This document shows positions 1-12,916 of a stretch of 64,000 nt of DNA, piece by piece. The notes under the pieces were generated by a model that ran no database searches, was not told where the DNA came from, and saw only the letters and a list, made by a program, of their open reading frames with translations. The position numbers and the translations under genes were made by a program. Source of the DNA: an uncultured Oscillospiraceae bacterium (lineage in GTDB: Bacteria > Bacillota > Clostridia > Oscillospirales > Oscillospiraceae). The stretch spans positions 123,811 through 187,810 of the forward strand of contig CAKTIM010000001.1 of the NCBI GenBank assembly GCA_934565795.1. Reading direction: 5' to 3'. The stretch's first letter is position 1. Every line of letters starts with the position of its first letter.

Positions 1-34
1 CTTAAGTTTTTCGTGAGATTGCTGAAAAAAAGGC

Positions 35-63
35 TTGCATCATCGCAGGAAATCCGTTATAAT
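35..63 (+). promoter_or_regulatory. Promoter of the ATP synthase operon
   Basis: The -35 box TTGCAT (35-40) and -10 box TATAAT (58-63) are separated by exactly 17 bp, a near-consensus vegetative (SigA) promoter. It lies 32 bp before the first start codon of the atp operon and no other promoter of similar quality was seen before atpB. Confidence 0.8.
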
Positions 64-94
64 GTGAAATACATAATGGGGGAGGATGGGAATT

Positions 95-349
95 ATGAAA
101 GATTTTGGTCTTTTGGTGTGGCTGACACAGCTTGGTCTGAGCGTCGCCTTCCCCCTGGCCGGCTTCGTTTTGCTGGGGCTTTGGCTCCACAAAAGCATGG
201 GCTGGGGCAGCTGGACGGTCTGGTGCGGCATCGCCGTGGGTTTGATCTGCGCCGTCACCGGCTTCCGTGACTGCCTGAAAGCCATGGAGAAGCTCGGCGG
301 CGGAAAAAAAGAAAATGATACATCCGTTAATTTCAACGACCATCTGTGA
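95..349 (+). CDS. AtpZ/AtpI-like small membrane protein
   Basis: An 84-residue protein with two hydrophobic segments (about residues 4-26 and 35-55) and a charged C-terminal tail. Its place as first gene before atpI and its two-helix form match the AtpZ/AtpI family that accompanies F-type ATPase operons and is linked to c-ring assembly or ion supply. The start at 95 is preferred over an in-frame ATG at 86 because GGGGGAGG at 77-85 lies at normal distance from 95 but overlaps the upstream ATG. It belongs to the atp operon, 17 bp before atpI. The family is reasonably sure; the exact role is not. Confidence 0.7.
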   Translation: MKDFGLLVWLTQLGLSVAFPLAGFVLLGLWLHKSMGWGSWTVWCGIAVGLICAVTGFRDCLKAMEKLGGGKKENDTSVNFNDHL

Positions 350-366
350 GCAAGGAGCATTGACGC

Positions 367-780
367 ATGGATAACCGCAAACAAATTCTTCGGCAGACAG
401 GAGAAATTGCCCTGGGTGTAGCTCTGTGCACCGGGCTAATGCTTGTGATCTATTACGGGCTCGGGAAATTCAGCACGAAGGTGCTTTGGGGCGCTATGGC
501 AGGCTTTGCGTTGGGTGTTCTGAATTTTCTTGCGATGGCCGTCATGGCCTCCCGCGCCGCTGATAAGGCCCAGGAGCAGGATGTCCGCGCCGGGAAGGCG
601 CTGATGCAAGGCTCCTACCTGGGGCGGATGGTGCTACTGTTCGTGATCCTGGTGGTGCTGGCCAAGGCCGGGCTGTGCGACCCGCTGGCCATGGTCATTC
701 CGCTGGTGTTTGTCCGCCCGGTCATTACTGTGATCGAGCTGATGGGAAAGAAAAAGTCCAAGGAGGAACCTGCAAAATGA
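367..780 (+). CDS. atpI: ATP synthase protein I
   Basis: A 137-residue protein with four hydrophobic segments and a lysine-rich C-terminus, typical in size and position of AtpI, the non-stoichiometric protein that helps assemble the c-ring of F1Fo ATP synthase. It sits directly before atpB, and its stop overlaps the atpB start (ATGA, 777-780), indicating translational coupling. The AtpI family diverges quickly, so the call leans on topology and context. Confidence 0.75.
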   Translation: MDNRKQILRQTGEIALGVALCTGLMLVIYYGLGKFSTKVLWGAMAGFALGVLNFLAMAVMASRAADKAQEQDVRAGKALMQGSYLGRMVLLFVILVVLAKAGLCDPLAMVIPLVFVRPVITVIELMGKKKSKEEPAK

Positions 781-1685
781 ATGTAGAAGTAACCGGCCCT
801 TCCATACTGTTTACCCTGCCGATCCTGGGCGGAATCAACGTGACCCAGACGCTGCTGTCCTCCGCCATTGTAACGGTGCTGCTGTGCTGCTGCTTTGTCT
901 GGCTGGGCAAGGGTATCACCAAGCGCCCCGGCGGCAAGCAGGTGCTGGTGGAAAAGGGTCTTGGAATGCTGTATGACATGACCATTCAGACCATGGGCGA
1001 ACACAACGCCAGGTGGTTCCCCTTTATCTGCACTCTGTTTCTGAGCAGCATCTGCGGGAGCCTGATTGGCATGACCGGCTTCCTGCGCTCCTCCACCGCC
1101 GACCTGAGCACCACCCTGACCTGGGCAGTGATGGTCAGCGTGATCATCTGGTACAACAACATCAAAGCCAACGGCTTTCTGGGCTGGCTGAAGGGCTTCA
1201 CCGAGCCGGTGGCCGTCATGACCCCCATGAACCTGGTATCCGAGGTGGCGCAGCCCGTTTCCATGGCCTTCCGTCACTTTGGCAACGTGGCCGGCGGCGG
1301 CGTGATCACCTCTATTCTCTATACTGCCCTTTCCATGCTGTCCGCGATCATTCTGAATGCCATTTCCTCCAGCGGAATTGCGGTATCCATCGTAATGATG
1401 GTGCTTGCCGTGGGCCTGCTGGTGTGGAACAGCCGGGACAAGAAAAAATGGCGGCTGATTGTTGGCATTCTCTTTGCCCTGTTGGGTGTATTCGGCCTGC
1501 TTCAGGCGCTGGACATCATTTCCGGCGTGCCGGTTCTGGCGCTGGGTATCCCCGCTGTATTGTCTCTTTACTTTGACATTTTCTCCGGCTTTGTGCAGGC
1601 CCTGGTCTTTACGCTGCTGACCATGGTCTATGTGGCCGGTTCCTGCCCCGAGCCGGAGGAGGCCGGGAAGCAGGCGGCAGCCTGA
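777..1685 (+). CDS. atpB: F1Fo ATP synthase subunit a
   Basis: Subunit a of the Fo motor, 302 residues, forms the ion half-channels against the c-ring. The essential arginine is present in the motif MAFRHFGN (R166), and the last helix carries the conserved QALVFTLLTMVY. The true start is 777, overlapping the atpI stop; a longer open frame from 675 runs into atpI. Oddities: the position equivalent to E. coli E219 (usually Glu or His, after GN-x-x-AG) is glycine here (about G175), the position equivalent to H245 is Asp, and about 50 extra residues with two hydrophobic segments lie between the Arg helix and the final helix. Confidence 0.95.
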   Translation: MNVEVTGPSILFTLPILGGINVTQTLLSSAIVTVLLCCCFVWLGKGITKRPGGKQVLVEKGLGMLYDMTIQTMGEHNARWFPFICTLFLSSICGSLIGMTGFLRSSTADLSTTLTWAVMVSVIIWYNNIKANGFLGWLKGFTEPVAVMTPMNLVSEVAQPVSMAFRHFGNVAGGGVITSILYTALSMLSAIILNAISSSGIAVSIVMMVLAVGLLVWNSRDKKKWRLIVGILFALLGVFGLLQALDIISGVPVLALGIPAVLSLYFDIFSGFVQALVFTLLTMVYVAGSCPEPEEAGKQAAA

Positions 1686-1740
1686 TCTACTTTTGTCAAC
1701 CATAAAAATTTTTATAAAAAAACATTAGGAGGAACTTTTT

Positions 1741-1986
1741 ATGGAATTAGCACAAGGAATCGCAATCTTGGGTAAGGCACTGGGCGCTGGCCTGTGCATG
1801 GGCATCGGCGCTATCGGCCCCGCCATCGGCGAAGGCAACGCCGTCTCTCACGCGCTGGAGGGCATGGCCCGTCAGCCGGAAGCCACCAGCAACCTGCGTA
1901 CCAACATGATCCTGGGCTGCGCCATCACCGAGACCACCGGCATTTACTCCCTGCTGATCGCCTTCGTTATCATGTTCGCCCTGTAA
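1741..1986 (+). CDS. atpE: F1Fo ATP synthase subunit c (Na+-type, two carboxylates)
   Basis: The 81-residue hairpin protein of the rotor ring. Helix 1 carries the glycine pattern GIGAIGPAIGEG and the polar loop is ARQPEA. Helix 2 carries AITETTGIYS with the ion-binding Glu64, followed by Thr65, Thr66 and Tyr69, the ligand set of Na+-binding c-rings. Helix 1 has Glu31 where classic Na+ rings such as that of Ilyobacter have Gln32; two membrane carboxylates are the arrangement described for the Fusobacterium nucleatum Na+ ring. Na+ coupling is inferred from these residues. The start follows a strong AGGAGG at 1727-1733. Confidence 0.97.
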   Translation: MELAQGIAILGKALGAGLCMGIGAIGPAIGEGNAVSHALEGMARQPEATSNLRTNMILGCAITETTGIYSLLIAFVIMFAL

Positions 1987-2025
1987 TCCCCTTTCGTTTC
2001 CAGAAATCGAAAGGAGGAAATCACA

Positions 2026-2529
2026 ATGGGTACTGAAGGATTTATCAACGTAAACTTCTGGACCGCTCTGTTTACCCTGCTCAATTTTCTCCTGGTTCTG
2101 TTCGTCGGCAAGAAATTTCTCTACGGCCCGGTCATGAAGATGATCCACGACCGTCAGAAGGAGATCGACGACATGTATGACGCCGCAGGCGCTGCCAAGC
2201 AGCAGGCCCAGTCGCTTCAGCAGGAATACCAGCAGAAGCTCAATGATGCCTCCGCCACCGCTGACCGCATGGTCCAGCAGGCTGTGACCCGCGCCCAGAG
2301 CCGGGAAGAGGAAATTCTTCGCAAGGCCAATGCCGACGCTGCCGCCATCATGGACAAGGCCAACGCCGATATCGCGCTGGAGAAGAAAAAGGCCGTCAAC
2401 GATGCCAAGAACGAGATCTCCGGGCTGGCTCTGGCGATTGCCGGTAAGGTAGTCGAAAAGGAGCTGAGCGGCGAGGACCAGTCGGCAATGATTGATCGGT
2501 TCATCAATGAATTGGGTGATCAGGTATGA
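2026..2529 (+). CDS. atpF: F1Fo ATP synthase subunit b
   Basis: The 167-residue peripheral stalk subunit: one N-terminal membrane helix (about residues 8-28) followed by a long, highly charged, Ala/Gln-rich coiled coil. AAAGGAGG lies just before the start. The stop overlaps the atpH start by 4 bp, so the two stalk subunits are translationally coupled. Only one b gene is present, so the stalk is probably a b homodimer. Confidence 0.95.
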   Translation: MGTEGFINVNFWTALFTLLNFLLVLFVGKKFLYGPVMKMIHDRQKEIDDMYDAAGAAKQQAQSLQQEYQQKLNDASATADRMVQQAVTRAQSREEEILRKANADAAAIMDKANADIALEKKKAVNDAKNEISGLALAIAGKVVEKELSGEDQSAMIDRFINELGDQV

Positions 2530-3065
2530 CCCAAGCAGGAACAGTTTACGCCCAGGCGCTCTATGAGCTTGCGCGGGACAAGGGGCTGGACGAAAGCATT
2601 CTCTCCGAGATGAACGCTCTGGAAGAGAGCTTTGACCAGAACCCGGAATATATCCGCCTGCTGCGCTCCGCCAACCTCTCCAAGGAGGAGCGGTGCCGGA
2701 TCCTTGACCAGGGCTTCCGGGGAAAGATCGAGCAGTATCTGCTCAATTTCCTGAAAATTCTGGTGGAGAAGGATTATATTCACCTGTTTCCCGACTGCTG
2801 CCGGGCCTTCACCCGGATGTATCAGGGCGACCACAATATGCTCAGCGTGACGGCTTACACCGCCGTGGCGCTGACGGCGGCGCAGGAGGCTGCGCTGACC
2901 GAGAAACTCTCCGGCATTACGGGCAAGACCATCTTGCTGCGTAACCAGATCGATCCCGAGATCCTTGGCGGTGTGAAGCTGAGCTATGATGGAAAGTGTC
3001 TGGACGACACCGTGTCCCATCGGCTTGATAAGGTCCGGGAGCTGCTGAAAAACACCGTACTCTGA
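2526..3065 (+). CDS. atpH: F1Fo ATP synthase subunit delta
   Basis: The 179-residue delta subunit links the b stalk to the top of the alpha3beta3 head. It has the usual N-terminal helical bundle (YAQALYELA near the start) and the family signature near the C-terminus, where IDPEILGGVKL precedes an amphipathic end. It overlaps atpF by 4 bp and is followed after 18 bp by atpA. Confidence 0.95.
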   Translation: MTQAGTVYAQALYELARDKGLDESILSEMNALEESFDQNPEYIRLLRSANLSKEERCRILDQGFRGKIEQYLLNFLKILVEKDYIHLFPDCCRAFTRMYQGDHNMLSVTAYTAVALTAAQEAALTEKLSGITGKTILLRNQIDPEILGGVKLSYDGKCLDDTVSHRLDKVRELLKNTVL

Positions 3066-4595
<1,530 letters not shown>

Positions 4596-4607
4596 GGAGG
4601 GCTGACT

Positions 4608-5450
4608 ATGGCTGGCGTATCCACAAAGGAGATCAAAAACCGCATCCGCAGCATGGAGAGCACCAAGCAGATCACCAAGGCAATGGAAATGGTGGCTGCC
4701 TCCAAGCTCCGCCGTGCCCAGGCGCGGGTGATGGATTCCCGTCCTTATTTTGAGATTCTCCACCAGACCATTACCGATATTTCCGTTTCCACCCAGGACT
4801 TTTCCTCTGTGTATTTCCAGGAGCCGGGTCAGGCGAAGGTGATGTTTGTCGTCATCGCCGGTGACCGCGGGCTGGCTGGCGGCTACAACAGCAATGTGCT
4901 CAAGCTGGTGGAGGAGCAGCTCCGCGGCCAGCAGGCCGAGGTGCTTCCCATTGGCAAGAAGGCGGTGGATTTCTTCCGCAGCCGGGGCATTCCCGCGTTT
5001 ACGGAGAATTACGCGGAGGCCGCCTCCGTGTCCATCGGCGACTGTTTTTCCATTGCGAAGCAGCTGTGCAAGGCATTCCGGGAGGGTACCTACAGCCAGG
5101 TTCATGTGGCCTATACCAACTTTGAATCCATGCTGTCTCAGTCCCCCGCCGCCATGAAGCTGCTGCCGCTGGAGCACCCCAGTGCCGAAGCAGGCAGCCG
5201 GGGCAGCGACATTCTGTATGAGCCGAGCAATGAGGAAGTCTTTGAGGCCATCATCCCCGAATATCTGGGCGGATTGATGTACGGCGCGCTGTGTGAGTCC
5301 CGTGCCTCCGAGCAGGCGGCACGGCGTACCGCCATGGACAACGCCACCCAGAACGCCGAGGATATGATCGACGAGCTGAGCCTGAAATTCAACCGGGCAC
5401 GGCAGGCCGCCATCACTCAGGAAATTACCGAGATCGTGGCTGGTTCCTAA
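4608..5450 (+). CDS. atpG: F1Fo ATP synthase subunit gamma
   Basis: The 280-residue central rotor shaft. The N-terminal helix has the family pattern KEIKNRIRSMESTKQITKAMEMVAASKLRRA and the C-terminus ends in RARQAAITQEITEIVAGS, the two antiparallel helices that insert into the alpha3beta3 head. AAGGAGG lies just before the start, 12 bp after atpA. Confidence 0.97.
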   Translation: MAGVSTKEIKNRIRSMESTKQITKAMEMVAASKLRRAQARVMDSRPYFEILHQTITDISVSTQDFSSVYFQEPGQAKVMFVVIAGDRGLAGGYNSNVLKLVEEQLRGQQAEVLPIGKKAVDFFRSRGIPAFTENYAEAASVSIGDCFSIAKQLCKAFREGTYSQVHVAYTNFESMLSQSPAAMKLLPLEHPSAEAGSRGSDILYEPSNEEVFEAIIPEYLGGLMYGALCESRASEQAARRTAMDNATQNAEDMIDELSLKFNRARQAAITQEITEIVAGS

Positions 5451-7315
<1,865 letters not shown>

Positions 7316-7321
7316 AGCCGC

Positions 7322-7358
7322 AAAAGCGGGAGCATCCAATTCGGGTGCTCCCGCTTAA
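7322..7358. terminator. Bidirectional terminator between atpC and the anti-sigma gene
   Basis: A perfect 11-bp stem (AAGCGGGAGCA, 7324-7334, against 7346-7356) with an 11-nt loop is flanked by A and T runs on both sides. It lies between converging genes and can stop both the atp operon and the minus-strand sigma operon. Confidence 0.75.
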
Positions 7359-7377
7359 AATTCGGCGCTTCAGTCCT

Positions 7378-8415
7378 TTACTTCTGGAGATGGAAGGTGA
7401 CAGAGCCCATAACCTCGTTGTCCCAATCTATAAAGCGCAGCGTCAGGGTATCGCTGAAGGTGCCCTTTACGTTAGACCATTTGGCTTCCAGCTTTCCTTC
7501 TTCATTTTCCATCCATCCGCCCTCGCTGTAGCTGATGCCGTCAATGTCCATTCGCTTCAGAGCTTCGGGGAATGCTTCGGGGTATTTCCCCGTCTCATCG
7601 ATTGGAAATTCCTGGTCAAACACAATGGAGTTGCCCGCCGGGGACTGGTAGACCCGGAAGGAATTGGTGCGGATGCCCGCCACCTCGTTGGCTCCCTCCG
7701 CCTTGTAGACCAGCACATCTCCGGCAGCCTCCTTTACAGTGAAAGGAAGTTCCACCCGTGTAATATCCTCTTGTCCGTCAACCCAGGCGCTGACACGGCA
7801 AATTCCCTCGGTCACGGACACGTCGGTGCTTTTCTGCCCGGTTTCCACAATGGTCATTTCACTGTCAGACTGGCTCTCGTAAAACAGGGTTGTCGTTGCG
7901 ATACCCAGCTTGTCCCGGTCTTGGATTCCGGCACCGACGTACAGCAGGGTCTTGCCCTGCTGGGCAGCATAGTCCCCCAGGGTCTGGCCGCTGGGCAGAC
8001 CGATTTCGCTCACATCGTCACCGGGGCTGCAATATTCGGGAATGACAACATATTTATCACCGCCGGAAATGCCGACACTGATGGTAAAGCTGGCGCTGTC
8101 AAACAGGCTTTCCAGCATGGTGCAGCTCCAGCCCTCCGCAGTAGTTTCCTGGGCGCTTTGGGTTTCGATGTATGCCGCCGCCTCAGAGGGGACGGCATAG
8201 GGGGTATCCTTGGTGATTTCCTGCATTCCCAGATAATTCATGGCCGCCACTGCCGTGACGATCATCAGGGAGACCGCAACGATGGCCGCGATCAGCGTAT
8301 ACTTCACCCGGCTGCGGCCGGAGCGCTTTTTCTTGTAGTTTTCCATATCCTTTGCCTCCAAAATAAACTTGTCGTGAATATTTTCGAAGGAGCTGAGCAG
8401 CTCGTAGGTGTTCAT
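7378..8415 (-). CDS. Membrane-anchored anti-sigma factor, partner of the upstream ECF sigma factor
   Basis: A 345-residue protein with a cytoplasmic N-terminus (MNTYELLSSFENIHDKFI), a basic KKKRSGRSRVK stretch, one membrane helix (about residues 39-62) and a large extracytoplasmic domain of about 280 residues. This is the layout of membrane anti-sigma factors that hold an ECF sigma factor and release it on an envelope signal. The start overlaps the sigma stop by 4 bp. The open frame extends upstream into the sigma gene, but only 8415 has matching context. The extracellular domain was not recognised. Confidence 0.65.
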   Translation of the reverse strand: MNTYELLSSFENIHDKFILEAKDMENYKKKRSGRSRVKYTLIAAIVAVSLMIVTAVAAMNYLGMQEITKDTPYAVPSEAAAYIETQSAQETTAEGWSCTMLESLFDSASFTISVGISGGDKYVVIPEYCSPGDDVSEIGLPSGQTLGDYAAQQGKTLLYVGAGIQDRDKLGIATTTLFYESQSDSEMTIVETGQKSTDVSVTEGICRVSAWVDGQEDITRVELPFTVKEAAGDVLVYKAEGANEVAGIRTNSFRVYQSPAGNSIVFDQEFPIDETGKYPEAFPEALKRMDIDGISYSEGGWMENEEGKLEAKWSNVKGTFSDTLTLRFIDWDNEVMGSVTFHLQK

Positions 8416-8972
8416 AGCAAATCCTCCTTCTCCAAATAGAATCGAAGTTTGTTCCGGGTGCGGAATAGCTGGGTCTTCACACTGCTGAGGGAAAGTCCCG
8501 TCTTCTCCGAGATCTCCTTCACGGAGCGCAGATACCAGTACCGGGAGACGAAAATCATCCGATCCCGCTCCGGCAGGGCTTCCAGGAAGCGGTTCAGCGC
8601 CGCCTGGAGCTCCTTCTTCCGAAGCGCTCCCTCCGCCGTGTCGCTGCCCGCGATGCATTCCTCCAGCTCGTCCAGCGCCAGGGCCGTCTCTCCCCCGCCC
8701 CGCTTGCCGGCGCTGCGTCTGCGCCAGCGGTCCAGGGAAATGTGCCGGGTGATCTTGGCCAGGAACGCTTCCAGCTGATTGGGCCTGGTGGGCGGAATGC
8801 TTTTCCACGCGGCAAGGTATGTATCGCTGACGCTTTCCTCCGCGTCCTCGTGGTTGGATAGGATATTCCACGCAATTTTGAAGCAGAAATGGCCGTACTT
8901 TCGGTCGATCTCCTGAATCGCCTGCTCTGACCGGGCGAAGAAAAGATCGACGATCTGAACGTCCTCCATCAT
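8412..8972 (-). CDS. ECF-type RNA polymerase sigma factor
   Basis: A 186-residue sigma-70 family regulator. Region 2 includes FFARSEQAIQEIDRKYGHFCFKIAWNILSNHEDAEESVSDTYLAAW; region 4 includes LPERDRMIFVSRYWYLRSVKEISEKTGLSLSSVKTQLFRTRNKL with a helix-turn-helix. Tandem ATGs at 8972 and 8969 both follow AGGAGGT. A weak ECF-like promoter (TGTAAC at 9049-9044, minus strand) lies upstream, suggesting autoregulation. It is co-transcribed with the anti-sigma gene and divergent from asnS. Confidence 0.88.
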   Translation of the reverse strand: MMEDVQIVDLFFARSEQAIQEIDRKYGHFCFKIAWNILSNHEDAEESVSDTYLAAWKSIPPTRPNQLEAFLAKITRHISLDRWRRRSAGKRGGGETALALDELEECIAGSDTAEGALRKKELQAALNRFLEALPERDRMIFVSRYWYLRSVKEISEKTGLSLSSVKTQLFRTRNKLRFYLEKEDLL

Positions 8973-9098
8973 GCGCACCTCCTGATTGATTCTATTTGTA
9001 TGTAAGGCCCTTACACCTATCAAGGCGCATTTTTTCCGCAGCGGTTACACGTTGGCGGCAAATTTTTTGTTTTTTTCAATAAAATCGCGGATACCCTC

Positions 9099-9127
9099 TT
9101 GTAAAATTCCACAATTTGACGTATACT
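9099..9127 (+). promoter_or_regulatory. Promoter of asnS
   Basis: TTGTAA (9099-9104), a 17-bp spacer and TATACT (9122-9127) lie 38 bp before the asnS start in an AT-rich stretch. Confidence 0.6.
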
Positions 9128-9164
9128 AAATTATAATTTTTCACAAGGAGAGAGGGAATCTGAA

Positions 9165-10556
<1,392 letters not shown>

Positions 10557-10568
10557 CAACAATTCTAT

Positions 10569-10600
10569 GGCCTGGCAGCATCCCCTGCCGGGCCTTTTTT
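10569..10600 (+). terminator. Terminator of asnS
   Basis: GGCCTGGCAG and CTGCCGGGCC form a GC-rich 10-bp stem with a 6-nt loop (10569-10594), followed by TTTTTT (10595-10600). Confidence 0.85.
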
Positions 10601-10614
10601 ATGGAGAAATACCA

Positions 10615-11088
10615 ATGATTTTCCGAAAAGCGACCCAGGCGGATCGGGCCGCCGTATACGCACTGTACCGCAGCCTGGTGGGAAGCCCCCGGTGCACCTG
10701 GGACGAAAACTACCCCGGCTGGCTGCAAATCAATGAGGATCTGGCGGCCGGTGGACTTTACGTCATGGCCCAGGGCGATTCCATCCTGGGGGCGATCTCC
10801 ATTGTGGCAAAGAACGAGCTGGATGCGCTCCCCTGCTGGAAATGCCGAATGGCCAAGGAAATTGCCCGGGTCGCAGTCACACCCGGGCAGCAGGGAAAGG
10901 GGGTCGGATTTGCAATGGCGCAGAACGTCTGCGCGATGCTGGCGCAGCAGGGCGTCCCGGCGGTGCATCTGCTGGTATCGCCGGAAAACACCCCCGCGCA
11001 GCGAATCTACCAAAAATGCGGCTTTGAATTCCTCGGCCCATGCACCATGTTCGGCCTGGACTTTCTCGCCTGCGAGAAGCGGCTGTGA
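10615..11088 (+). CDS. GNAT-family N-acetyltransferase
   Basis: A 157-residue protein with the GNAT acetyl-CoA fold. IARVAVTPGQQGKGVGFAMAQNV carries the pyrophosphate-binding Q/R-x-x-G-x-G/A loop, and VHLLVSPENTPAQRIYQKCGFEFLG is the usual strand-helix end. The start at 10615 follows GGAGAA and lies only 15 bp after the asnS terminator, so it is expressed by readthrough or by a promoter inside asnS. The substrate is unknown. Confidence 0.85.
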   Translation: MIFRKATQADRAAVYALYRSLVGSPRCTWDENYPGWLQINEDLAAGGLYVMAQGDSILGAISIVAKNELDALPCWKCRMAKEIARVAVTPGQQGKGVGFAMAQNVCAMLAQQGVPAVHLLVSPENTPAQRIYQKCGFEFLGPCTMFGLDFLACEKRL

Positions 11089-11091
11089 CGC

Positions 11092-12906
11092 CTACGCCCG
11101 GCGCAGCTCCACACCGTATTCATTATCAGGCCGGCACACCCGATATAGGGTATCCGGCTCCGGGGCGTCCTGACTCAGCTGGGCAAATACCGGGCGCAGG
11201 GCATCCTCCACGCTGAGCAGGTACACAAAGTCGCACCCGTCCAGCAGCTGCTCCGCCCATACCTGGGCCGGATTCTCCAGGCCGGGGATGGCCACCTGGG
11301 TCTGGGCAAATCCGTTGCGGATATTGATATCCTCCGAAATCAGATCGAAGAAAATGCGATGGTGATAATGGCTGAGCGCCACGCCGTCCCCCGCCATCAC
11401 CAGGTAGACCCAGCCGCTCTCGCCGTCGGCGCGGCTCTGCTCCACGGCCTGACGGATGCGCGATGCGTCCCTGTCCGCCGCCTGGCGGGATTCATAGGGC
11501 GGGAATACGGAGCGCCACAGGGCCATCAGGCCCACAGCCGAGGCAAAGCATACCGCGGCCAGGATAGCTGCCGTCCCCCGTTTCAGGCGGCACAGCCGCT
11601 CTGACGGCCTCCAGGAAACGCAGCGGGGCAGCGCCTGCGTCAGCAGATACACCGCCAGCCCCAGCAGCGGCGCTGCCATATAGCGCTGGAAGGATTCCAG
11701 CGTCTGCCCATAGAGCAGTGCATAGCCGTAAATATAGGCAATCGTAGAACCAAGGAAGCCCGCTGCCAGCCAGCGGCTCCTTTTTTTATTCCCGCATCTC
11801 CGTTCCAGAATGAAGAACAGCCCCAGCAGCACACCGTAGACGCACGCAAAGGAAACAAGGAAGCCCAGCGGGGCCTTGTAGGCAATCATATTCCAAGAAA
11901 CGAGAGCGCGGAGCACATTCTGGATCTCCTCCCCGCTCAGCCAGTGCAGCCGCAGAGGAACGAGGCTATGGACATCATACAGCGCCAGCAGCAGCCTCCA
12001 CAGGCCCACGCTGGCCGGGATCGCCAGAACGGGCAGCAGCATGCGCCGGTTCCATTCTCCGCGCTCCAGAATGAGATACACCACCAGGGCAAACCCGGCA
12101 AAGGCAATGCCCGTGCTTTTCAGCAGGCAAAGCACCGCCAGGGCCAGGGCGAAGGACACGGAATCCGAAAGCCTCCGCTGCGGGCTGCGGGAGGCAAGGA
12201 CAAAGCAGTAGCCCATGACGATCCCCAGCAGGGGGTCAACAAACAGGGTCATTGCGAACATTGCATTGTCCCCATTGTGGGAGGTAAAGACGAAGGGCAC
12301 CAGCATGACGATCAGGCCAGCCGGGGCCAGCAGCTTCCACCGGCTCCAATCCCACGCCGCGAAACCGGGCATGAGAAAGGCCAGGGCCATGCAGGCATAG
12401 CCCACAAACAGCGCTCCCTCGGAAAACTGCCCATCAAAGGCGGTGAAGAAATAACCCAGCAGCGGCAGCGCCGGCGGGTAGGACTGCATGGTGGAGAAAA
12501 TCGGGCTGTCGCGGCCCAGCTGGAGCTTGCCCGTGGCGTGGATCGCCTTGGGCACCGCCCCCCACAGGCGAAGCTCGTCATGCCGGGATACGAAATTGCC
12601 GGAGAAGAACGCCAGGAAAATCAGGCAGATGACCAGATAGGCCACCGTCCCCGGTGTGAGCACTGCGGCAGCATAGCGCCGCAGGCCTCCGGCTCTGTGC
12701 CAGCCCGCCAGAAACACCAGCACCGCCCCGGCGCAAAGCAGGGGCAGGCCGACCCGGACGGCACTGCACAGGTAGAACGGGTACAGCCAGAGGATCACGC
12801 CGCAGAAGCAAACCGGCAGCATTTCCTCCGTCCGCCGCCGGAGCAGCACGGCGCTGCCGGAGGCCAGCAGCAGGAGGAAGAACAGGGCAGCAACGGATGT
12901 CAGCAT
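11092..12906 (-). CDS. Polytopic membrane protein, possibly a GT-C-type glycosyltransferase
   Basis: A 604-residue protein with about a dozen hydrophobic helices and a C-terminal soluble part of about 110 residues. The first large loop reads NFVSRHDELRLWGAVPKAIHATGKL; an acidic pair in the first loop after a membrane helix is typical of GT-C glycosyltransferases such as ArnT/PMT relatives, which use lipid-linked sugars. No diagnostic family was recognised, so glycosyltransfer is only a suggestion. It converges with the GNAT gene (3-bp gap) and lies 10 bp downstream of the M28 peptidase gene, so it is probably co-transcribed with that gene. Confidence 0.5.
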   Translation of the reverse strand: MLTSVAALFFLLLLASGSAVLLRRRTEEMLPVCFCGVILWLYPFYLCSAVRVGLPLLCAGAVLVFLAGWHRAGGLRRYAAAVLTPGTVAYLVICLIFLAFFSGNFVSRHDELRLWGAVPKAIHATGKLQLGRDSPIFSTMQSYPPALPLLGYFFTAFDGQFSEGALFVGYACMALAFLMPGFAAWDWSRWKLLAPAGLIVMLVPFVFTSHNGDNAMFAMTLFVDPLLGIVMGYCFVLASRSPQRRLSDSVSFALALAVLCLLKSTGIAFAGFALVVYLILERGEWNRRMLLPVLAIPASVGLWRLLLALYDVHSLVPLRLHWLSGEEIQNVLRALVSWNMIAYKAPLGFLVSFACVYGVLLGLFFILERRCGNKKRSRWLAAGFLGSTIAYIYGYALLYGQTLESFQRYMAAPLLGLAVYLLTQALPRCVSWRPSERLCRLKRGTAAILAAVCFASAVGLMALWRSVFPPYESRQAADRDASRIRQAVEQSRADGESGWVYLVMAGDGVALSHYHHRIFFDLISEDINIRNGFAQTQVAIPGLENPAQVWAEQLLDGCDFVYLLSVEDALRPVFAQLSQDAPEPDTLYRVCRPDNEYGVELRRA

Positions 12907-12916
12907 GTCTCCGTCC

